The translations under genes and the position numbers were made by a program. The notes below the pieces were generated by a model that worked only from the letters and a program-made list of their open reading frames with translations, made no database searches and was not told the DNA's origin. A DNA stretch of 35,373 nucleotides, from the NCBI GenBank assembly GCA_903858875.1, contig CAIOKP010000322.1, positions 1 through 35,373 on the forward strand, in the 5' to 3' direction. Origin of the DNA: an uncultured Sphingomonadales bacterium. Lineage in GTDB: Bacteria; Pseudomonadota; Alphaproteobacteria; Sphingomonadales; Sphingomonadaceae. How positions within the stretch are numbered: position 1 is the first letter of the stretch; the number at the start of each line of letters is the position of its first letter. Below are positions 1-6,605 of this stretch, in pieces.

Positions 1-664
1 GGATGCCGGGCAACACGGGCGCGTCGATGCCCGCGGCGGCCAGCCTGTCGCGGAAGCGGAAATAGGTTTCCGGCTCGAAGAAAAATTGCGTGATGGCGCG
101 GCTGGCGCCTGCGTCTAGCTTGCGTTTGAGGTTGTCGATGTCCGCCGCAACCGATGCCGAATCGGGGTGCGTTTCGGGATAGGCCGCGACCGAAATGTCA
201 AACGGCGCAATGGTTTTGAGCCCGGCGACCAGCTCTGCCGCATTGGCATAGCCATCGGGGTGGGGCACAAAGGCCGCGCCCGGCTGGCCCATATCCCCGC
301 GCAGCGCGACGATGTGGCGCACCCCTGCCTCCCAATAGGCCTCGGCCACGGCGCGGATTTCGGCCTTGGTCGCATCGACGCAGGTGAGGTGCGCGGCGGC
401 GGGCAGGCGGGCCTCGCTAATGATCCGCGCGACGGTGCCATGGGTGCGATCGCGCGTCGTGCCGCCCGCGCCATAGGTCACCGACACGAATTGCGGCCCC
501 AGCGGCGCCAGCGTCGTCACCACATCCCACAATTGCGCCATCATCGCGTCGGACTTGGGCGGGAAAAATTCGAACGACACGCGAATGTCGCCCGGCAGAC
601 CGGCGAACAGCGGGGTGTCGAGCGCCTTGCGGGCTTCGCTCAGCGCGTCGTAACTGGCAATCAT
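1..664 (-). CDS. metF: 5,10-methylenetetrahydrofolate reductase, N-terminal 221 residues (cut by window edge)
   Basis: Reduces 5,10-methylene-THF to 5-methyl-THF with an FAD cofactor, supplying the methyl group for methionine synthesis in the cytoplasm. Reading the minus strand from the ATG at 664 gives MIASYDALSEARKALD and then the family landmarks: VSFEFFPPKSD (the conserved Glu is about residue 32), a VTYGAGGTTRDRT segment, HLTCVDAT, VALRGD and, near the edge, ITQFFFEPETY. The frame stays open to the left edge, so the C-terminal part lies outside the window. The ATG overlaps the TGA of the upstream regulator/methyltransferase in an ATGA four-base overlap, so the two are probably translationally coupled and co-transcribed from the palindrome-containing promoter near 1670-1698. 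The identification is firm; only the missing 3' end is unseen. Confidence 0.93.
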   Translation of the reverse strand, partial: MIASYDALSEARKALDTPLFAGLPGDIRVSFEFFPPKSDAMMAQLWDVVTTLAPLGPQFVSVTYGAGGTTRDRTHGTVARIISEARLPAAAHLTCVDATKAEIRAVAEAYWEAGVRHIVALRGDMGQPGAAFVPHPDGYANAAELVAGLKTIAPFDISVAAYPETHPDSASVAADIDNLKRKLDAGASRAITQFFFEPETYFRFRDRLAAAGIDAPVLPGI

Positions 665-1659
665 CGGGAAAGGGCCTCTATCGTATGCAATGGGACGGGG
701 GCGCCAATGCGGCGCCCGGTCCAGATCTTGACGGTCAATTGCCCGCCCGCCAGCGCGACGGCGGGATCGGCGGCAAAGCCGGCCTCGGTGAACAGATGCA
801 GCATCTGTTCGTCGGAAAAACCAAGGCGGGCATGGGCGTGGGCGCTGCGCAATTCCTCGTGCGCGTGTGCGGCCAGATCGACGATGGCGAGGCGCGCGCC
901 GGGCCGCGCCACACGCGCCGCTTCGGCCAGCACCAGTTCGGGCGCCTGCGCATAGTGCAGAACCTGATGAAACAGCACCGTGTCAAACGCGGCATCGGCC
1001 AGCGGCAGCGCGGTGAAATCGCCCTGCACCAGATCGACGTGGCCGGCGGGCAAATCCTGCAGCCGGCTGCGTGCGATGCGCAACATGTCGGGGCTTTTGT
1101 CGATGGCGGTGACATGGGTGGCGCGGGCCCCGAACAATTCGGCCATCCGCCCCGTGCCCGTCCCGATGTCGAGCAAAACGCCCAAATCATCGCCCAGCGC
1201 CACGGCCAGCGCGGCCTCCACCGGCTCCTCGGCGGTGAGCAGCGAGCGGATCTGGTCCCATTCCTCGGCATGGCGGGCGAAATAGGTCGCGGCGGCGGTT
1301 TCGCGCGCGGCGCGGATCGCGGCCAGATGGCGGCGGTCCTCGGCACATTGCGCGGCAAAGGCGGCATCGTCCTGTTCCGCCGCCGCGAGCAGGCGCGCGG
1401 TGGCCACGCCCAGCGATGGCGCGCGCTGTTCACCGATCGCGGCCTTCAGAAATACCCAGCTGCCTTCCTTGCGCCGTTCGGCCAGCAATGCGTCGCACAG
1501 GATTTTGACATGGCGTGACACGCGGGGCTGGCTTTGCCCCAGCACTTGCGCCAATTCGCCCACCGCCAGCTCCATCGTGGAGAGCAGGCGCATGATGCGT
1601 AGCCGCGTGGGATCGGCAAGGGCGCGGAGCAGCGGGTCGATGTGAAGGCCGTGGGTCAT
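661..1659 (-). CDS. Fused ArsR-family regulator and SAM-dependent methyltransferase
   Basis: A 332-residue two-domain protein. Residues 1-75 form a winged helix-turn-helix of ArsR/SmtB type (LLRALADPTRLRIMRLL, then LGQSQPRVSRHVKIL as recognition helix). Residues about 125-265 form a class I methyltransferase fold, with motif I VLLDIGTGTG at 161-170, an acidic AIDKSP motif II and a DTVLFHQVLHY segment. The cysteine metal site of classic ArsR/SmtB proteins (ELCVCDL) is absent, so a metal sensor is unlikely. It overlaps metF by four bases. By analogy with SahR, an ArsR-family regulator of methionine-cycle genes that responds to S-adenosylhomocysteine, I infer that the methyltransferase-like domain senses SAM or SAH; a true methyltransferase acting on an unknown substrate is the alternative. 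No clear ribosome binding site precedes the ATG at 1659. The inferred transcription start is only a few bases upstream, so the mRNA may be nearly leaderless. Confidence 0.88.
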   Translation of the reverse strand: MTHGLHIDPLLRALADPTRLRIMRLLSTMELAVGELAQVLGQSQPRVSRHVKILCDALLAERRKEGSWVFLKAAIGEQRAPSLGVATARLLAAAEQDDAAFAAQCAEDRRHLAAIRAARETAAATYFARHAEEWDQIRSLLTAEEPVEAALAVALGDDLGVLLDIGTGTGRMAELFGARATHVTAIDKSPDMLRIARSRLQDLPAGHVDLVQGDFTALPLADAAFDTVLFHQVLHYAQAPELVLAEAARVARPGARLAIVDLAAHAHEELRSAHAHARLGFSDEQMLHLFTEAGFAADPAVALAGGQLTVKIWTGRRIGAPVPLHTIEALSR

Positions 1660-1669
1660 GGTGCATTGC

Positions 1670-1698
1670 CATATAAAGATATCTTTATATGATTACAA
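1670..1698 (-). promoter_or_regulatory. Promoter with embedded 22-bp perfect palindrome, likely autoregulatory operator
   Basis: Positions 1670-1691 form a perfect palindrome: half-site CATATAAAGAT followed directly by its exact reverse complement. On the minus strand a -35-like TTGTAA (1698-1693) and a -10-like TATATG (1675-1670) are 17 bases apart, and the palindrome fills the spacer and the -10 box. Its edge is ten bases from the regulator's start codon. The AT-rich block stands out in GC-rich surroundings. Binding of the ArsR-type protein here would block RNA polymerase; that the downstream gene product is the ligand is inference. Confidence 0.7.
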
Positions 1699-1809
1699 GC
1701 ACTACCTGTTTAAGCGGCATCGCCAGTGGGCAAACCATCGCCGGGCCCTTGTTTTTTGCGCCTCTGCGCCTACCTTGACGGCTTATCGTAGCCTTACCCG
1801 AGGATCCCC

Positions 1810-2106
1810 ATGACATCGTTCGCCCGCTCGTCGCTTTTTGCCCTTGCCGCGACTTTGACGTTGGCCGGGTGCGGCCATTCGGACAAGGCCAACGATGCCG
1901 TCACGGCGGAAAACGTTGAAATGCCAGCAGAAGAAGCGATGAGCGGGGTTGAACCCGCAGCAGTGCCCGCCGCCGATCCATCGGCCACGGCGACCGCCGC
2001 CAGCGCCACCACGCCGAGCGTCGACGCCGCAGCGGCTGCCGCCGGATCCGCCGCAGCCGATGTTACAGCCGCCGCGAGCAGCCCGCCGGCCAAAAAGGCG
2101 CCGTAA
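1810..2106 (+). CDS. Small alanine-rich lipoprotein of unknown function
   Basis: A 98-residue protein with a short basic N-terminus, a hydrophobic segment and a lipobox LAGC ending at about residue 21, so it should be lipidated on Cys21 and anchored in the membrane facing the periplasm. The rest is low-complexity Ala/Pro/Ser/Thr with a few acidic residues and no recognisable domain. A GAGGA ribosome binding site lies five bases before the ATG. It stands alone, converging on arfB with only seven bases between the stop codons. I do not recognise a family and can suggest no function beyond an envelope lipoprotein. The signal sequence and ribosome binding site make it a likely real gene despite the composition. 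Confidence 0.75.
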   Translation: MTSFARSSLFALAATLTLAGCGHSDKANDAVTAENVEMPAEEAMSGVEPAAVPAADPSATATAASATTPSVDAAAAAAGSAAADVTAAASSPPAKKAP

Positions 2107-2113
2107 TCCGCGG

Positions 2114-2539
2114 TTAATCCATCGCGACCTTGCCGCGGCCGGCCTTGACCGTGCCACGGCGTTTCTTGCCATCCAGCCGCGCGCCCTTGCCGATGCGGTT
2201 CAGCCGACTCTTGGCGCGCCGTTCGGGCAATTGATGCGCGAGGCGGAGCATCTCATCCAGCCTTTCGCGCGCATCGGATCGGTTCGCCTCCTGTGTGCGG
2301 AACCGGCGGGCGGTAAACACGATCTCGCCGCCCAGCGTCATCCGGCTGCCCGCCAGTTCCTTTAGCCGATCGAATACCAGCGGGGCCAGACGCAAGCCAT
2401 AGACGTTGACGCGCAATTGCACTGCCGTCGCGACCTTGTTGACGTTCTGCCCCCCAGGCCCGGCGGCGGCGATAAAGCTCTCCTGCGCCAGCGCGTGGGC
2501 GCGGGCGATAACGGCGTCTAACGCCTCATTCACCCTCAT
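2114..2539 (-). CDS. arfB: Alternative ribosome-rescue factor ArfB (peptidyl-tRNA hydrolase, RF-1 domain)
   Basis: A 141-residue single-domain RF-1-like protein that hydrolyses peptidyl-tRNA on ribosomes stalled at mRNA ends without a stop codon. The catalytic GGQ is at residues 29-31 within GPGGQNVNKVATAVQL. The tail from about residue 107 is rich in Arg and Lys (RRAKSRL, GKKRRGTVKAGRGK), matching the ArfB C-terminal extension that enters the empty mRNA channel. The absence of codon-recognition domains and the length separate it from RF1 and RF2. It is the last gene of the minus-strand cluster that starts with pabBC, and its start overlaps the end of the pseudouridine synthase gene by 14 bases, which suggests coupled translation. 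Confidence 0.92.
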   Translation of the reverse strand: MRVNEALDAVIARAHALAQESFIAAAGPGGQNVNKVATAVQLRVNVYGLRLAPLVFDRLKELAGSRMTLGGEIVFTARRFRTQEANRSDARERLDEMLRLAHQLPERRAKSRLNRIGKGARLDGKKRRGTVKAGRGKVAMD

Positions 2540-3314
2540 CCCCCGGCGCGTCGGTTGCGGGCAGGGTCAAGTCTTCCGCTGCAACGTCGGGCAAAGCGAG
2601 GTCTGGTGCCTCGATGTCCGCGGTCGCGACCTCTGGCAGGGCAAATTCCGACAGGTCAAAGCCCAGCACGACGAAATCGGTCGGCACGGGCGCGATGGCG
2701 TGGATCGGCGGTTTGCCATCGCGCGGGATGGTCAGTTCGATCGCGTGCAGCAACGTGCGTTTCGCGCCCGCCTTTGACCCATTGGCATCATCACCATAGA
2801 TCGGATCGCCCAGCAGCGCCGCGCCCAAGCCGAGCAGTGCATGAACGCGAATCTGATGCGTCCGCCCGGTTTCGGGGCGGAATTCGACCAGCGTCAGGCC
2901 GTTCTTCTCATCAATCTTGCGCCAATGGGTAACCGCCGGCTTGCCCTTTTTGGCGGCGATCATCCGCCACCCTTCGGCGGCCGAGGAGATCTTGGACAGC
3001 GCGAGTTCGATCGTGCCGGTCTCGCCCTCGACCGGCCCCGCGACCACGCCAAGGTAGCGTTTGGCCACGGTGCGCGCCTCGAACGCGGCGGAAAACCGCT
3101 TCAACGCCTTGGGATTGCGGGCCAGCAACAGGCAGCCCGACGTATCGCGGTCCAGCCGGTGGACCGGGAACGGCTCGCGCTGAAACCCCAGCTTTAGCGT
3201 TTCGAGGTCATCCTCAAGGCATGGGCCCCCGGCGCGCGGCCGGTCGAGCGGCAAGCCTGCGGGCTTGTCGATGACGAGAGCCTCGCCATCTTCAAACAGG
3301 ATATTCAGTTCCAT
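2526..3314 (-). CDS. RluA-family RNA pseudouridine synthase
   Basis: Isomerises uridine to pseudouridine in rRNA or tRNA; the exact site cannot be told from sequence. The signature HRLDRDTSG spans residues 52-60 with the catalytic Asp at 55, followed by a KRYLGVV strand and the TGRTHQIRVH motif. No S4 domain is present at the N-terminus. I place the start at ATG 3314 because AAGGGAC lies five bases upstream. A GTG at 3329, overlapping the preceding TGA as GTGA, is the alternative and adds five residues. The C-terminal 45 or so residues after the catalytic domain form an acidic, Pro/Ala/Leu-rich tail with an irregular repeat (LALPDV, LTLPAT), unusual for the family. It sits between the aminotransferase and arfB in a presumed operon. 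Confidence 0.9.
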   Translation of the reverse strand: MELNILFEDGEALVIDKPAGLPLDRPRAGGPCLEDDLETLKLGFQREPFPVHRLDRDTSGCLLLARNPKALKRFSAAFEARTVAKRYLGVVAGPVEGETGTIELALSKISSAAEGWRMIAAKKGKPAVTHWRKIDEKNGLTLVEFRPETGRTHQIRVHALLGLGAALLGDPIYGDDANGSKAGAKRTLLHAIELTIPRDGKPPIHAIAPVPTDFVVLGFDLSEFALPEVATADIEAPDLALPDVAAEDLTLPATDAPGDEGE

Positions 3315-3325
3315 AACGTCCCTTG

Positions 3326-4507
3326 TCACACCAGAGCCCGAGCGATGCGGCGCAACGCTTCGGTCAACTTGGCTTCATCGGCGGCAAAGCTGATGCGAAA
3401 GCCGCGAAATCCACAATATTCACCGCCAAAAGCGGAAGCGGCCACAATCGCCACGCCATGATCCAGCAGATGCATGGCCAAAGCCTCGTCATCGGCAAAG
3501 CGATGCATCAGCGGCGCGGCGTCGATCATGCAATAAAACGCGCCATCCGGTACCGGAGTCGACAGGCCGGGGATGGCGTTGATTGCCGCTACACACATAT
3601 CACGTCGCGCGCGAAAACGATCGCGCCAATCGAGCAGAAAATCCTGCGGCCCCTCGAAGGCCGCCACGGCGCCGGCCTGGCTGATCGAGCAGGCGTTGCC
3701 TGATACATGGCTTTGCAACCGGCCCATCGCGGCGATCAGCCACGCCGGCCCCGCCGCAACGCCAATACGGAACCCGGTCATCGCATGGCTTTTCGACACG
3801 CCCGAGATGGTCAGCACGCGCGGCGCCAGGTCCGGGCATTCCACCGCAATCGTCGCGTGACGCCCCGGCGTATAGCGCAAGGGCGCGTAAATATCGTCGC
3901 TCATCACCATCACGCGCGGGTGGGCGCGCAACACCTCGCCCAGTGCGACGAGATCGTCGGCGCTATAGGTCGCGCCGGTCGGGTTGCCGGGGCTGTTCAG
4001 CAAAAGCCAACGGGTGCGGGGGGTGATCGCGGTGGCCAATTGGTCGGGCGTGATACGAAAGCCGCCAGCGGGATCGGTCGGGATCGGCACGACAGTCGCC
4101 CCGGCAAAGCGCACGATTTCGGGGTAGGACACCCACCATGGCGCGGGAATCAGCACCTCGTCGCCCGGATTGAGTGTCGCCAGAAGCGCGAGGAAAATTG
4201 ACTGCTTGCCCCCCGCCGAGACGATGATCTGCGCGGGCGGCACAGCCAGCCCCAGATCGCGTTCGAAATGCAGCGCGGCGGCGCCGCGCAGCCGCGCTGT
4301 GCCGGGCACCGGCGTATAGCGCGTGTCCCCCGCGTCCAGCGCCGCCTTGCACGCGGCCACGACATGCGGGGGCGTCGGAAAATCCGGCTCGCCCACCGAC
4401 AGCGACAGGATATCGGCCCCGCCCTCGCGCAGCGCAAAGGCGCGATCGGTCATCGCATTGGTACGCGAAGGCTGGATCCGGCCCAGCGCGTCGGACATCT
4501 CGTGCAT
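3326..4507 (-). CDS. Class I/II PLP-dependent aminotransferase (aspartate aminotransferase-like)
   Basis: A 393-residue fold-type I aminotransferase, the usual length for the prokaryotic aspartate aminotransferase (subgroup I-beta) group. Visible landmarks are LSVGEPDFPTPPHV (31-50 region), APWWVSYPE (122-130), NSPGNPTG (171-178), SDDIY with Asp204 and Tyr207, the PLP Schiff-base lysine Lys239 in SGVSKSHAMTGFRIG, and the substrate-carboxylate arginine Arg371 in FRISFA. The substrate cannot be fixed from this: aspartate is likeliest, but aromatic or other amino acids are possible. It starts five bases after the stop of pabBC and its TGA abuts the pseudouridine synthase start, so it is probably the second gene of the operon. 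A link to p-aminobenzoate synthesis is not implied by the family. Confidence 0.9.
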   Translation of the reverse strand: MHEMSDALGRIQPSRTNAMTDRAFALREGGADILSLSVGEPDFPTPPHVVAACKAALDAGDTRYTPVPGTARLRGAAALHFERDLGLAVPPAQIIVSAGGKQSIFLALLATLNPGDEVLIPAPWWVSYPEIVRFAGATVVPIPTDPAGGFRITPDQLATAITPRTRWLLLNSPGNPTGATYSADDLVALGEVLRAHPRVMVMSDDIYAPLRYTPGRHATIAVECPDLAPRVLTISGVSKSHAMTGFRIGVAAGPAWLIAAMGRLQSHVSGNACSISQAGAVAAFEGPQDFLLDWRDRFRARRDMCVAAINAIPGLSTPVPDGAFYCMIDAAPLMHRFADDEALAMHLLDHGVAIVAASAFGGEYCGFRGFRISFAADEAKLTEALRRIARALV

Positions 4508-4512
4508 CGTAT

Positions 4513-6381
4513 TTATCCCAGCAAACAGGCGCGCATCAGCCCGCGCAACGCATTCCCGATCCAGAACCCATCGGCCAGATCATCCAGCGTCAATGCCGCC
4601 TCCCGCGCGCGGCCTTCTGCGATCAGTGCGCTACGCAAAGTGCCGGGCAACAGGCCCAGCGCCAGCGGCGGGGTCAGCAACAGGCCGTCACGCTCGACAA
4701 AAATACTGGTGAAACACCCTTCGGTCAGCAGGCCATCATCGCGGACGAACAGCGCCTCCTTGGCGCCGGCGCCGCGCGCCGCAGTCAGGCCGGCATCGTA
4801 AAAGAACCGGTCGGTCGTCTTATGCGCCAAGCGCCAGTCGCCACAATCGACCGGGATCGGCAGCGCCACGCAAACCACCGGCCCATCGGCATCGAGCGCG
4901 GGGGGCAGATCGCTGATCTCCAAACTGGTCGCCCCGCTTCGCGCCAGCACGAGGCGCAGTTTGGAAGGCCGCTCCGCCTCGAAACACAGCGCGTGGATGG
5001 CATTGCGCACCGCATGGCGATCAAAGGCAAAGCCCAGCGCGGCGGCGCTGGCCTTGATCCGTTCAAGGTGCAGTTCCAGATGGCCCACGCCATGTTCGGG
5101 CGAAAACCGCATCGTCTCGATCAGGTCGAATTGGGCGATGGTCCTGTCCGGCGCCGGTTGATGCACAAAACCCCCCTTGACCAGGCATTCGCGCCATTCG
5201 GGCAATGCCGCTGAATCCGCCACAACCGCCGATCCGACGCCCAGCACCGCAGTGCCAGATCCGCCTTCGCCGGGCGACAGGCGCAGCGTACGGATTGCCA
5301 CATTGAACGCGGCATCACCAGTGGCATTCGCGCGCGTGCCACGGGGCGCGGGGTCGATATGGCCGATCGACCCGCAATAGGCCCCGCGCGGGTCGCGTTC
5401 ATAGGTGTTGATCAATTCCATCGCGCGGATTTTCGGCGCGCCGGTGACCGACCCGCAGGGGAACAGCGCGCGGATCAGATCGACCACGCCATAATCGGCG
5501 GCGAGCCGCGCCCGCACGGTCGACACCATCTGATGCACGGTGGGATAGCTCTCGATTGCAAAGGGCGCCTCGACGCGGACGCTACCGGGTTCGGCGACGC
5601 GGCTGATGTCGTTGCGCATCAGGTCGACGATCATCAGGTTTTCGGCGCGGTCCTTGATGCTGTCGACCAGATCGCGGGCCAAGGCGGCGTCCTGATCGGG
5701 GGTGGCGCCACGCGGGCGGGTGCCCTTCATTGGCTTGGCGCGCACATCGCGGCCTTGCGTGGCGACGAACAATTCGGGCGACAGGCTGAGCAGCCAGTGT
5801 GACCCGTCAAACACGATGCCGCCATGGGCCCCCGCGCCCGCGCCACGTAACGCGGCATACAGCGCCAGCGGATCGCCCTGCCAGCTGCCTGCCAGCGGAA
5901 AGGTGAAATTGGCCTGATAAATATCGCCCGCCGCGATCGCCTCGGCGATATGGGCAAAGGCGTGGGCATAGCCGCCGGGGCTGATTTGCGGCACCATCGG
6001 GCCAATCCGCGCCGGGCGGTCATGGCGGGCATGGGTCGCCAGCCATTGCGCCACGTCGCCATCCGACAGGTCGCGCCAGCCATCAAATGCGCCAAACCAG
6101 ATCAATGGCCCATCCGCCCCGGTCCGCCCGTCCGCCAGTGGCGCAAGCCGCGGTTCGAGCGCCAGCCCTGCCTCATAGGCAATGTGGCCGGCCATCGCAT
6201 AGCCTTGCGACAATAAGCGTTCGATCCGGGCCAGCGCGGGCAATACGTCGTCCGCGCGGCGCGCTATGACGATCTCGCGCGCGGCGGTGTACAGCCGCGC
6301 CGTGCCATCCCGTGCATCGTCGAGCAGCACGAAGGGGGCAGCGTGCGGCGGCGCAGGTTTGGAGGGCATAGTATGGACCAT
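4513..6381 (-). CDS. pabBC: Fused aminodeoxychorismate synthase component I / aminodeoxychorismate lyase
   Basis: A 622-residue bifunctional enzyme making p-aminobenzoate for folate. The first 400 or so residues are the chorismate-binding PabB domain: GDIYQANFT (152-160), the PMKGTRPRG motif with the catalytic lysine Lys219, VDLMRND, and FPCGSVTGAPKIRAMELI (307-324). From about residue 415 a fold-type IV PLP domain of PabC/BCAT type follows: FDLIETMRF, KLRLVLARSG, HKTTDRFFYD with the PLP lysine at about 521, TEGCFTSIF and IGNALRGL. PabB-PabC fusions are known in many proteobacteria. The glutaminase subunit PabA is not encoded in the window. It is the first gene of a four-gene minus-strand cluster. 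An in-frame ATG at 6369 is an alternative start; neither has a strong ribosome binding site. Confidence 0.93.
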   Translation of the reverse strand: MVHTMPSKPAPPHAAPFVLLDDARDGTARLYTAAREIVIARRADDVLPALARIERLLSQGYAMAGHIAYEAGLALEPRLAPLADGRTGADGPLIWFGAFDGWRDLSDGDVAQWLATHARHDRPARIGPMVPQISPGGYAHAFAHIAEAIAAGDIYQANFTFPLAGSWQGDPLALYAALRGAGAGAHGGIVFDGSHWLLSLSPELFVATQGRDVRAKPMKGTRPRGATPDQDAALARDLVDSIKDRAENLMIVDLMRNDISRVAEPGSVRVEAPFAIESYPTVHQMVSTVRARLAADYGVVDLIRALFPCGSVTGAPKIRAMELINTYERDPRGAYCGSIGHIDPAPRGTRANATGDAAFNVAIRTLRLSPGEGGSGTAVLGVGSAVVADSAALPEWRECLVKGGFVHQPAPDRTIAQFDLIETMRFSPEHGVGHLELHLERIKASAAALGFAFDRHAVRNAIHALCFEAERPSKLRLVLARSGATSLEISDLPPALDADGPVVCVALPIPVDCGDWRLAHKTTDRFFYDAGLTAARGAGAKEALFVRDDGLLTEGCFTSIFVERDGLLLTPPLALGLLPGTLRSALIAEGRAREAALTLDDLADGFWIGNALRGLMRACLLG

Positions 6382-6605
6382 AATGGGCGGCTTCTAGCGA
6401 GGTGACAGCGATGTGGCAAAGGCCAGTCGTGGTGCGGTGCAATCGGGGTAATCTCCGGCTGCTATGACAGCCAAAGAAACCGATGGCTATTGCGCGATCA
6501 CGTAATTATGTTTCACGTACATTGGGTGGGGCGTCCCGGGGGGCTGGGCCGCGGTCGCCTGTGATCCTGCGCCATTTTCGGGGGATGCCCCGTGGGAGAA
6601 TTTTC

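Noticed and set aside
6498..6519. Two TCACGTA copies as an operator for the M1 peptidase
   Set aside because: Only seven bases each, about 90-110 bases from the start codon and with no convincing promoter nearby. Too weak to list as a site.
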